A program made the position numbers and the translations under genes. The notes under the pieces were generated by a model. The model saw only the letters and a list, made by a program, of their open reading frames with translations, did not search any database and was not told the DNA's origin. A stretch of 64,000 bases of DNA from Gemmatimonadaceae bacterium (lineage in GTDB: Bacteria > Gemmatimonadota > Gemmatimonadetes > Gemmatimonadales > Gemmatimonadaceae). Every line of letters starts with the position of its first letter. Within the stretch, counting starts at the first letter, position 1. The stretch spans positions 36,886 to 100,885 of the forward strand of contig JACVCD010000020.1 of the NCBI GenBank assembly GCA_016742275.1, in the 5' to 3' direction. Of the stretch, positions 8,308 to 15,809 are shown one piece after another.

Positions 8308-8889
8308 GTGATTGATGAGGCGCTATACGAGCAGTCGTTGGAGCGCGAGCGCCGCCGGAAGGTCTTCGACCGACTGAGCTTTGCTGCCTTGGTAGCGACG
8401 TTGCTGTTGCTTCCGTTCTATGGACTGATGACGCTGCTTGAGGTTGATCGTGAATGGCGCTGGCCTGCGGCCATTGTAGCGGCGCCGCTGTTTGTGGCGG
8501 TGGTCGGCTTGGTCGTTCGTGTGTTTGGCCGCGTTGGCGCGGGAACGGCCATGGCCTTTCTCAACCCGGGTCGTGCGAATAAATCGACCGTGGCGTCCGC
8601 TCTACGCGCTGAAGCCAATCTGTGTCTCGCTCCTGATGGTGATCCCCAACGCGCCAAGGAGCTGTTGCAGCGGTTACGCAAAGTGTCCGATGCCACACGG
8701 GCCGACGAGCTGTTTGCTACACATCGCCTCATTGATCTGTATCTTGGTCCTCTGCAGGATCGCGATCGCGGGATGTCCGAACTCCGTCGTTTGGCGGATC
8801 GATTTCCTGGAACCCCCGACGCGCAGGGCGCTCTCACCGCGCTCGCGTCGCTTCGTGATCAACCGCCACCATCCGAGCCGACCGCATGA
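8308..8889 (+). CDS. Hypothetical membrane protein with TPR-like C-terminal half
   Basis: 193 residues starting at a GTG seven bases after the UbiX stop. Two hydrophobic helices, about residues 25-45 (FAALVATLLLLPFYGLM) and 53-75 (PAAIVAAPLFVAVVGLVVRV), are followed by a soluble helical half. That half has alternating patterns such as DPQRAKELLQRLRKV and RGMSELRRLADRFPGTPDAQ, resembling tetratricopeptide repeats. It ends with a 4-base overlap into the phosphodiesterase gene, so it belongs to the operon. No catalytic motif is seen; a scaffold or interaction role is possible. Confidence 0.6.
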   Translation: MIDEALYEQSLERERRRKVFDRLSFAALVATLLLLPFYGLMTLLEVDREWRWPAAIVAAPLFVAVVGLVVRVFGRVGAGTAMAFLNPGRANKSTVASALRAEANLCLAPDGDPQRAKELLQRLRKVSDATRADELFATHRLIDLYLGPLQDRDRGMSELRRLADRFPGTPDAQGALTALASLRDQPPPSEPTA

Positions 8890-9383
8890 ACGCACGCGCC
8901 ACTGTCATTGGTCTCATTTCCGACACGCATGGTCTCGTGCGGCCCGAAGTTTTTGAGGCGCTGGAAGGCGTGTCGCAGATTCTGCACGCGGGTGATGTCG
9001 GACCGGCCGACGTGCTCACGGAGCTGGCCGCTATCGCCCCGATTCGCGCCGTGTGGGGCAATACGGATGCGCCCGGGCGGCCGGACTTGGTAGAGCGCAT
9101 CGAAGACGTGATCGACGGTGTGCGCATTGTCGTGACGCACGGTCACGAATTGGGCAGCCCCACGCCGCCCAAGCTGGTTGGCGCCTTTCCCACAGCGGAT
9201 GTGATTGTCTACGGTCACACCCATCAGCAACTGGTGACCAAAGCAGCGCGTCGCATTGTGGTGAACCCCGGTGCCGCCGGTCCGCAGCGATTCAAACTCC
9301 AACCGTGTGTGGCCAAGCTGTACATCTGGCAGGGGAAGGCCGACGTCGAATTGGTACCGCTGCTTGGATCAGAGTTGGAGTGA
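8886..9383 (+). CDS. YfcE/MJ0936-type metallophosphoesterase
   Basis: The 165-residue protein shows all blocks of the small calcineurin-like phosphodiesterases: SDTHG (D, H ligands), LHAGDVG, VWGNTD, VTHGHE and YGHTHQQ. These bind two metal ions that activate water for phosphodiester hydrolysis. The natural substrate of this group is mostly unknown. It is the last gene of the menaquinone operon and is followed by a large palindrome that probably ends transcription. Confidence 0.88.
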   Translation: MNARATVIGLISDTHGLVRPEVFEALEGVSQILHAGDVGPADVLTELAAIAPIRAVWGNTDAPGRPDLVERIEDVIDGVRIVVTHGHELGSPTPPKLVGAFPTADVIVYGHTHQQLVTKAARRIVVNPGAAGPQRFKLQPCVAKLYIWQGKADVELVPLLGSELE

Positions 9384-9389
9384 GGATTG

Positions 9390-9525
9390 GAGCAACAGAT
9401 GGCGTGAGGATTTGAGGATCTGAGGATAAGAGAGCGGGCCCCGAGGGCACCCTGCAACATCGGGTGCCCTCGGGGCCCGCACCTCCTGTCCTCAAATCCT
9501 CTGATCCTCACGCCATCTGTTGCTC
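9390..9525. repeat. 136-bp nested palindrome between convergent genes (probable terminator)
   Basis: The outer arms are a perfect 22-base inverted repeat (9390-9411 with 9504-9525). A middle pair is GGATTTGAGGA at 9408-9418 with TCCTCAAATCC at 9489-9499. The core is a perfect 19-bp GC-rich stem (9434-9452 with 9462-9480) with a 9-base loop. The whole gap between the two convergent genes is one cruciform-capable structure. A bidirectional terminator is the simple reading, but it is far larger than needed. Confidence 0.85.
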
Positions 9526-10879
9526 ACATCCTCCTCAACCTCACATCCGAGGCCAACCCCTCGAGTGCCCCCACCACCGTATTCGCGACAATCGCATCCG
9601 ACCCATTCCGCCCACGGAACCAGGATTCCACGAGAAGTAGTTCATCTAGGTGGTCCACCATGGCAGCACTTGGGGTTTGTGCTGATGATGTGTTCGTCTC
9701 CAGTTCCTGCAGTAACGTGATGCTTGCTGGCTCGGCACATCTCCCCTCGGCCACCACGCGCCCGTGCCGAATGAGATAGAGACGGTCATCACCGTCGCGG
9801 CCGGGTACGGCGTATACAAAACTCGGACGCTCCAGCGCTTCACGCACGCGGCCGAGCTGCGTTTCGAGGTCTTGCAGCGCCGTCAACCTGTCACGAAGCC
9901 AACCGGCGCGCTCGTAACTGAGCGCGGCGCTCGCGGCGGCCATCTCTTTCACCAGGTGCTGCTGAGGTGAGTCATCGCGACCTTCGAGTACAGCACGCGC
10001 ACGCGAGAGTTGGGTGCGGTACGTGTATTCGCTCGTTGCACCAACACAAGGACCGAGGCATCGGCGCGTTTCGTAGCGATGACAGCGCGGCGTGCGTTGC
10101 ATGGCCGGGTGCGTCGCCTCGAACAACTCGGCTACGTCGGCCAGATGCATGGGTACACGATCACTGCAATCGCGAAGACCGAGTGCATCGTTGAGTACGC
10201 GCAGCGCTTCGACGAGCGGCCTGCGTGAGGCAAACGGTCCAATGATCTGCGCGACTTCGCGTGACCGTGCGGCGGCGCTGGCGCGCTGCACACGAAGTCG
10301 CGGAGCTAAACCCTTGGCGATGGTGATGACCCACCATTTGTCGAGCGGACGTGCGGATCGCACGTTGTAGCGAGGCAGATGCGCGCGAATGAGACGGACT
10401 TCGCGCAGCAACGCGGCAAACTCACTGGGCAGCGGTTCCCACTCAATGCTGGTGGTTTCGCGCAGCATGCGGGCGTGACGATGCTCGGGCCACGGGAGGC
10501 GGAAGTAACTCAGGAGACGCGTGCGGACCTGGGTGCTCTTGCCTACATACAGCACCTCGCCATGCGCGCCGCGCATGAGGTACACACCAGGTTCATTGCG
10601 GGTGGTGTTCCGTACCAGCTCACGCAATTGGGCCACATTGGCTTCACACGCCGGAATCGCGAGATCGAGCTGCGTGGCCAGCGAAGCTCGGCGGCGTCGA
10701 CCCGCCGGAGCTATCGATGCCGCGAGTCCTGATGCGAGGTCAGTGCTGACACCACGCGCAGAAGACCGTGCTGCGTCCGTCCACTTCGTGGGTACCGACC
10801 AGGCGGTGTCCACACTGGCGGCAGGGGAGGCCGGCGCGGCCGTATGCGGCCAGCTGTTCGACGAAGCTGCCTCGCTCAC
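9524..10879 (-). CDS. GIY-YIG nuclease, UvrC N-terminal-like (Cho-type)
   Basis: The protein has a GIY-YIG domain (GVYLMRGAHGEVLYVGKSTQVR) at about residues 95-175, as in UvrC and E. coli Cho, which cut DNA 3' of a lesion. A UvrC-like middle part follows with RCLGPCVG, then a UVR-type helical hairpin near SYERAGWLRDRLTALQDLE. The RNase H-like C-terminal nuclease and helix-hairpin-helix domains of full UvrC are missing, so it is a half-UvrC. The ATG at 10879 would overlap mutM by 140 bases; no better ATG or GTG was found nearer the GIY domain, so the start is uncertain. It lies downstream of mutM, another DNA repair gene. Confidence 0.75.
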   Translation of the reverse strand: MSEAASSNSWPHTAAPASPAASVDTAWSVPTKWTDAARSSARGVSTDLASGLAASIAPAGRRRRASLATQLDLAIPACEANVAQLRELVRNTTRNEPGVYLMRGAHGEVLYVGKSTQVRTRLLSYFRLPWPEHRHARMLRETTSIEWEPLPSEFAALLREVRLIRAHLPRYNVRSARPLDKWWVITIAKGLAPRLRVQRASAAARSREVAQIIGPFASRRPLVEALRVLNDALGLRDCSDRVPMHLADVAELFEATHPAMQRTPRCHRYETRRCLGPCVGATSEYTYRTQLSRARAVLEGRDDSPQQHLVKEMAAASAALSYERAGWLRDRLTALQDLETQLGRVREALERPSFVYAVPGRDGDDRLYLIRHGRVVAEGRCAEPASITLLQELETNTSSAQTPSAAMVDHLDELLLVESWFRGRNGSDAIVANTVVGALEGLASDVRLRRM

Positions 10880-11579
10880 CGCGCGCGTCCCGATAGTCGC
10901 GAAAACTGGTGCCCCGCGCCGCGATACTCGCCTTCAGTACGGCGCGCAGGGCAGAACGCAGCGCGCTCGACTCCTGCGGCGACAGGGATGCCGCCTCGCG
11001 GGACGGATCGATACCAGCGGACCATAGCGCCTCGTTCGCGTAGATGTTGCCGACACCGGCCAGCCGCTTCTGATCCATGAGCGCGGCTTTTATCGGCTGG
11101 CGCGTATCCCGAATACAACCCGAAAATGCAGCATCGTCCAGTGCTGGGTCAAGAGGTTCGGGACCGAGACTCGCGGAATACTCGCCGAATCGCTCGGCCG
11201 TCATGAGCGCAACGGTGCCAAGACGCCTCACATCGCGATAGTGAAGCAGGCGGCCATCGGCGAGATGCCAGGACACGCACACGTAGGCTCGTTCGGCGTC
11301 AGGCAGTGTGCCGTCATCGACAATGAGACCGCCGGTGAATCGCGGCTGCACCACAACGTGGTACAGCGAACCTGCCGGTGTGAGGCAATCCATCACGATC
11401 ATTTTCGCTCGGCGCCACACGTGTGCGATTGCTGCACCGCACAATGTGGTGCTCCACTCAGAAGGCACCGCTTCACGCAATACATCGGCTCGCGTTACTG
11501 TCACCTGATCGATAATCGCACCCACCACCATCGTGTGCAGGTCACGTGCGATGGTTTCTGTTTCCGGTAGTTCAGGCAT
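10740..11579 (-). CDS. mutM: Formamidopyrimidine-DNA glycosylase
   Basis: A 279-residue bifunctional glycosylase/AP lyase removing 8-oxoguanine and formamidopyrimidines. The N-terminus MPELPETETIARDL supplies catalytic Pro2 and Glu3. The helix-two-turn-helix region is LAGVGNIYANEALWSAGIDP, and the C-terminal zinc finger CRQCGHRLVG...FCAWCQH has four cysteines. All features are intact and the length is normal. It is followed, with overlap, by the UvrC-like gene, and is separated from purD upstream by a long palindrome. Confidence 0.95.
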   Translation of the reverse strand: MPELPETETIARDLHTMVVGAIIDQVTVTRADVLREAVPSEWSTTLCGAAIAHVWRRAKMIVMDCLTPAGSLYHVVVQPRFTGGLIVDDGTLPDAERAYVCVSWHLADGRLLHYRDVRRLGTVALMTAERFGEYSASLGPEPLDPALDDAAFSGCIRDTRQPIKAALMDQKRLAGVGNIYANEALWSAGIDPSREAASLSPQESSALRSALRAVLKASIAARGTSFRDYRDARGERGSFVEQLAAYGRAGLPCRQCGHRLVGTHEVDGRSTVFCAWCQH

Positions 11580-11594
11580 TTAGTTTGGCGTCAA

Positions 11595-11729
11595 CTGATT
11601 ATCGCGGAGTACCACGGAAGAAGACGGAAACCACAGGATTGGCGGCGGCATCAAATCAAGGAAACGCACATCCTGTTGATGTTTCTCATGTTGTTTCCAT
11701 ATGTGTCCGTGGTATTCCGCGATAATCAG
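11595..11729. repeat. Long inverted repeat between purD and mutM
   Basis: Arms 11595-11617 and 11707-11729 match in 22 of 23 positions (CTGATTATCGCGGAGTACC... against its complement). Weaker inner pairs include GGAAACCACAGGAT with ATCCTGTTGATGTTTC. The 135-bp structure fills nearly all of the gap. It lies downstream of purD and upstream of mutM, which run in the same direction, so it may terminate purD transcripts or act in the mutM leader. Confidence 0.85.
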
Positions 11730-11749
11730 TAGCAGACCAAAGGAAACAC

Positions 11750-13027
11750 TCAACCGACCCGTGCAGCCTCACGCCAGCCGATGTCGCGGCGGTACTGCGC
11801 GCCGTCGAATTCAATGCGGGCAGCCGCATCGCGTGATGCCGACTGCGCCGCGGCAAACGTGTCCGCCATGGCGGTCACGGCAAACACACGCCCACCACTC
11901 GTGAGCAAGTCGCTACCGGTGCGCTTGGTGCCGGCGTGGAACACGCGCACCGTATCGCTGAGGCTTGGCAGATGAATGGGCATGCCGGTGCGTGGAGCAT
12001 CCGGATAGCCAGCCGATGCAACGACCGTCGTCACACTCGCACCTGCGCGCCATGTGAACCCGGACATGCTGCCAATGCGCGCCCCGCGAGCGACGGCAAG
12101 CATGGGATCGAGCAGACTGCTCGTCAGCATGGGAAGAATGGCCTGCGTTTCCGGGTCACCAAAACGACAGTTGAACTCCACGACTTTAGGGCCATCGGGT
12201 GTGAGCATGAGCCCCGCGTAGAGCAAGCCGGTGAACGGCGTGCCACGCTTGCGCAGGGCGTGAAGCGTGGGCAAAAACACACGCTCGGTCACGTCATCGA
12301 TCAACGCTGGCGTCGAAAACGATACGGGCGTGTATGCGCCCATCCCACCGGTGTTCGGACCTTCGTCGCCATCCAGCAATCGCTTGTGATCCTGCGCGCC
12401 GATCATGGGCAACACATCGTAGCCATCGGTCACGGCAAAGAGCGAGAGCTCTTCACCCGTCATGAATGATTCGACGAGACACTCCGCGCCCGCTTCACCG
12501 AACACGCGATCGTCGAGAATACGATCGATCGCGTCAAAGGCTTCCTTTTCGGTCATGCACACGATCACGCCCTTGCCGGCCGCGAGTCCGCTGGCCTTTA
12601 TGACCACCGGCGCGCCAAATCGCGCGCGCACGGCATCCTTGGCGTCCTTCGCCACACGATGTGTTTCCGCGTGCGCCGTGGGGATGCCATTGGCCATCAT
12701 GAGGGCCTTGGTGTCGGCCTTGCTGGTCTCCACCGTGGCCGCGCCCATCGTCGGACCAAACGCCGGAATGCGCGCGACCTGAAGCGCATCAACCACACCG
12801 GCCGCCAGAGGAGCCTCCGGGCCGACGACTACGAGGTCCACTTGTTCCTGTTCCGCGAGCGCGACCACAGCTGCCGGATCTTCGGCCTTCACTGACACCA
12901 GGCGGGCGAGTTCGGCGATGCCCGGGTTCCCCGGCGCGGCCAGCAATTCAACGGACGTGTTCTCGCGCGACAGTGCGTCGGCGAGGGCGTGTTCGCGGCC
13001 ACCGGAGCCAAGGAGCAGGATCTTCAT
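11750..13027 (-). CDS. purD: Phosphoribosylamine-glycine ligase
   Basis: A 425-residue ATP-grasp enzyme that makes glycinamide ribonucleotide, the second step of purine synthesis. Seen are the start MKILLLGSGGREHALADAL, PEAPLAAGVVDAL, the ATP-grasp loop KASGLAAGKGVIV, and the metal/ATP site VVEFNCRFGDPETQ. Length and order are those of normal GARS. It stands between two palindromes, not in a visible pur operon. Confidence 0.95.
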   Translation of the reverse strand: MKILLLGSGGREHALADALSRENTSVELLAAPGNPGIAELARLVSVKAEDPAAVVALAEQEQVDLVVVGPEAPLAAGVVDALQVARIPAFGPTMGAATVETSKADTKALMMANGIPTAHAETHRVAKDAKDAVRARFGAPVVIKASGLAAGKGVIVCMTEKEAFDAIDRILDDRVFGEAGAECLVESFMTGEELSLFAVTDGYDVLPMIGAQDHKRLLDGDEGPNTGGMGAYTPVSFSTPALIDDVTERVFLPTLHALRKRGTPFTGLLYAGLMLTPDGPKVVEFNCRFGDPETQAILPMLTSSLLDPMLAVARGARIGSMSGFTWRAGASVTTVVASAGYPDAPRTGMPIHLPSLSDTVRVFHAGTKRTGSDLLTSGGRVFAVTAMADTFAAAQSASRDAAARIEFDGAQYRRDIGWREAARVG

Positions 13028-13080
13028 GGGGGAGAAATCTAGTCGGGGTCCCTAGCTCCAGTCTTGTTTCGGAGCCCCTT

Positions 13081-13166
13081 AACTGCGCACGCAGAGTCGC
13101 AGAGGTAACAAGAGCCGCAGAGGCTATGCGCCTCTTGTCCTTCTCTGAGGCTCTGCGTGCGCAGTT
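13081..13166. repeat. Nested inverted repeat upstream of purD
   Basis: Perfect 16-bp arms (AACTGCGCACGCAGAG at 13081-13096 and its complement at 13151-13166) enclose inner pairs such as CAAGAG with CTCTTG and CAGAG with CTCTG. The structure sits between the end of the M48-like gene and the start of purD. Both run leftward, so purD's end is not here; this is the leader side of purD and lies downstream of nothing on the other strand. Confidence 0.8.
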
Positions 13167-13231
13167 GAACCAACTTGCCCAAAAACAACACCCGCCGAAG
13201 CAAGGCCTCGACGGGTGTCTATCAACTTCTC

Positions 13232-14302
13232 TTACACAGGCGCTCCAGCGGGCGGCTCCGGTGCCGGTGGCGGCTCTGGCGCCGGTGGTGGCGGCGGAGG
13301 CGGCGGCGGTCCATCCGCCATGCTCGCCGCCGCCTTGAACGCATCACGAAACGCATCGGCGGCGCGATTGATCACGCCACCCATCGCATCGGCCGCTTCG
13401 CGCGCTTTCTCCTTGTAGTAGTCCGTCGCATCACGCAGATCTTCGCGGAACGGACGCTCGGCTTCACTGCCGCGTCGGATGTACTCGCCACCCACGATCG
13501 TGGCGTACGCGCCCGACTGTTCCCACCGACGCAATTCCCCCGCACGCACCGTGTGAAACGGATGTTCACGCAACGCGGTGTTGAGTGCCTTGAGCACACT
13601 GTCCCACGCCGTGCCACCCATTTCGTATTCCGCGGCCTGCACGAGATACGCATCGAGATCGATGGCATCGCCTTCGCCCTTGCCGCCGGCCAGCTTGAGA
13701 AACGCCATCAAACTTGCGCGCGGATCCTGCGTGCCGAGCATACCAGCACGATCAGCCGACAACTCGGACTTGCGATACCACTCAAGCAATGCGAGCTGAA
13801 ACGGCAGCAGGGCAATCGATGCCAGGAGCGGCAGCGCACTCATGCCAAAGAACAACACGATGAGCGCAATGGTGCGGTACGTCGTGCGCCCGGTCATGAT
13901 GTGGCCGAGCTGCTGCGCCAGCACGAAGCGCTGCTCGTCGGGCTCCAGTAATTCGAGTGTCCCGGAGCTGATCACAATGAACGGCTGATCGAATCCGACC
14001 GCACCGGCGTTGGCAATTGGCGTCTGCGCCACGTAGAGCTGCGGCTCGGGCAGACCGGCGTTGGGCCAGTCGAGTGTTTGCAGCACTTCCTGATAGATCG
14101 CGTACAGTCGCGGGCGCTGGGTCGGACCAACCAGCACGGCATCGCCTAGGAAAAGATTGCGGACACCGCGTTCGCCAAAGGCACCGGCAATCTTGCGGAC
14201 GACCTCATCGAACCCGGGAATTGCGCGCAGGGCCCGGAGGGCGGCGCGGTCAGCCGGATGTTCCCAGGTGACCGAGCTGATCTGAGTCAGGGGGGTAGGC
14301 AT
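13232..14302 (-). CDS. Degenerate M48-type (HtpX/Ste24-like) peptidase with Pro-rich tail
   Basis: With the start at the ATG at 14302 the protein has 356 residues. It has M48 architecture: a surface-exposed start, a segment FIVISSGTLELLEPDEQRFV before the active-site helix, a hydrophobic hairpin (about 143-172), and the third-ligand region KSELSADRAGML with Glu180. The zinc motif HExxH is replaced by QQLGH (residues 130-134), so the first His and the catalytic Glu are gone, which predicts no protease activity. The C-terminus ends in a Pro/Ala/Glu run with nine consecutive prolines. A non-catalytic binding or chaperone role is inferred. The open frame extends 21 codons further upstream. Confidence 0.72.
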   Translation of the reverse strand: MPTPLTQISSVTWEHPADRAALRALRAIPGFDEVVRKIAGAFGERGVRNLFLGDAVLVGPTQRPRLYAIYQEVLQTLDWPNAGLPEPQLYVAQTPIANAGAVGFDQPFIVISSGTLELLEPDEQRFVLAQQLGHIMTGRTTYRTIALIVLFFGMSALPLLASIALLPFQLALLEWYRKSELSADRAGMLGTQDPRASLMAFLKLAGGKGEGDAIDLDAYLVQAAEYEMGGTAWDSVLKALNTALREHPFHTVRAGELRRWEQSGAYATIVGGEYIRRGSEAERPFREDLRDATDYYKEKAREAADAMGGVINRAADAFRDAFKAAASMADGPPPPPPPPPAPEPPPAPEPPAGAPV

Positions 14303-14355
14303 AAGGCCCTGTACGGGGGCAGGGACGGATTGGTTGCAGCAGTCCGAGAGACTTG

Positions 14356-14448
14356 GACTCCCCACTGACCACTGAATATTCAGAACTGGTGTTCCCGATC
14401 TGCTAAAGAAACACCAGTTCTCAGTTTTCAGTGATCAAGTGTGGAGTC
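14356..14448. repeat. Imperfect inverted repeat between the PLP-enzyme gene and the M48-like gene
   Basis: Left arm about 14356-14393 and right arm about 14410-14448 pair over ~38 bases with a few mismatches, including a perfect GAACTGGTGTT with AACACCAGTTC. The loop is about 17 bases. Both flanking genes run leftward, so it lies in the leader of the M48-like gene and upstream of the following gene's end. Confidence 0.75.
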
Positions 14449-14487
14449 GAAGTGTCAAGGGGGAACGGATTCCCCCACTGGTGTCAT

Positions 14488-15657
14488 TCAGATCCCCACC
14501 AAAGCCCGCTCGAGATCCTCGATCAGGTCCTCGGCATCCTCAATCCCGCAGGACAGCCGCACCATGCCGTCCGTGAGTCCCATGGCCTGCTTCACGTCGG
14601 CGGGCACCGAGCCGTGGGTCATGGTGAAGGGGTGATTGGTCAGACTCTCGACACCTCCGAGCGATTCGGCCAGCGAGAAGACCTGCACCCGCTCAAGGAA
14701 ACGGCGGGCATTGTCCTGTGAACCCAGCTCCAGCGTCATCATGCCACCAAAGGCCGACATCTGGGTTTTGGCCAGTTCATGATGCGGATGGTGGGGCAGT
14801 CCCGGGTAAATCACCCGCTCGGGTCCGAGGCGGTCGACCAGATACTGTGCAATCGCGCGCCCGTTGATGTCGTGCTGCTTCATGCGGAGCGGCAACGTCT
14901 TCGTGCCTCGGAGCGCGAGCCATGCATCAAATGGTCCGGGCACGGCGCCGGCTGCGTTCAGGATGAACTGGAGACGATCGGCCAGGTCGTCCTCAAGAAC
15001 CACCGCGAGGCCGCCGATCATATCAGAGTGCCCGTTGATGTACTTGGTCGTGGAGTGCCACACGATGTGAGCGCCCAACTCCAGCGGACGCTGGTAGATG
15101 GGAGTCGCAAACGTGTTGTCCACGACGAGCAGCGCCTCATGCCGACGAGCGATGTCGCCCATGGCCCTGAGGTCCGTAAGTCGCATGAGAGGATTGGTCG
15201 GCGTTTCCACGAGCAGTGCACGCGTGGCGGACGTCATGGCCTCTTCGACGCGCTGCGGATCACTCGTATCCACGTAGGTGAAGGACAAGCCCATATGCCG
15301 CAGAATTCGATCGAACAGCCGGAAAGTGCCGCCGTACACATTCTCGGCGCACACAATGTGATCTCCGGCCCGGAACAGCTTCATGATCGAGTCGAGGCAC
15401 CCCATGCCACTGCCGAAGGCGAAGCCGTGCCGGCCACCCTCGAGCGTGGCCACATTGCGCTCGAGCGCCTGTCGCGTCGGGTTCTTGCCGCGGGCGTACT
15501 CGTATCCCTTGTTGACTCCAATGCTCTCCTGCACGTAGGTGCTGGTGAGGTAGAGCGGCGTCATGATGGCACCCGAAACCGGATCGGGGCGCTGACCAGC
15601 ATGGATCGCACGCGTGGCGAGGCCACCCGCGAGGTCTTCGTCGAAAATGCGCGTCAT
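14488..15657 (-). CDS. Cys/Met metabolism PLP enzyme (cystathionine gamma-synthase/lyase type)
   Basis: A 389-residue fold-type I PLP enzyme. Seen are TRAIHAGQRPDPVSGAIMTP, the PLP phosphate-binding YARGKNPTRQALE, GSGMGCLDS, DNTFATP, and the PLP lysine in HSTTKYINGHSDMIGG. The C-terminal SLGGVESLTNHPFTMTH is typical of the MetB/MetC group. It could be cystathionine gamma-synthase, gamma-lyase or beta-lyase; sequence reading alone does not decide. The start is placed at the ATG at 15657, since the upstream 66 codons do not resemble the family. A second family member (metZ-like) lies at 31.5 kb. Confidence 0.88.
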   Translation of the reverse strand: MTRIFDEDLAGGLATRAIHAGQRPDPVSGAIMTPLYLTSTYVQESIGVNKGYEYARGKNPTRQALERNVATLEGGRHGFAFGSGMGCLDSIMKLFRAGDHIVCAENVYGGTFRLFDRILRHMGLSFTYVDTSDPQRVEEAMTSATRALLVETPTNPLMRLTDLRAMGDIARRHEALLVVDNTFATPIYQRPLELGAHIVWHSTTKYINGHSDMIGGLAVVLEDDLADRLQFILNAAGAVPGPFDAWLALRGTKTLPLRMKQHDINGRAIAQYLVDRLGPERVIYPGLPHHPHHELAKTQMSAFGGMMTLELGSQDNARRFLERVQVFSLAESLGGVESLTNHPFTMTHGSVPADVKQAMGLTDGMVRLSCGIEDAEDLIEDLERALVGI

Positions 15658-15809
15658 GGGCTTCGTGTAGTTCGAGGAGAAGGTTCGGCAGAAGCTAGCG
15701 TGCGGCGTGTGGTCGGGCGAGTCGGTCTGCGGCGCCGCAGCGAACAGCAGGTCCCACCCGCTGTGGTGTGGCCCGAATTTCCGCGGGATCCCAAGCCCGC
15801 CGCGTGACG

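Noticed and set aside
14779..15807. Long plus-strand open frame over the PLP-enzyme gene
   Set aside because: Antisense to a gene with clear PLP motifs, and its own translation has no fold-like pattern.
15658..15809. SAM-responsive riboswitch in front of the PLP-enzyme gene
   Set aside because: The 152-base leader is GC-rich with some pairing, but no known SAM riboswitch core could be matched by eye.
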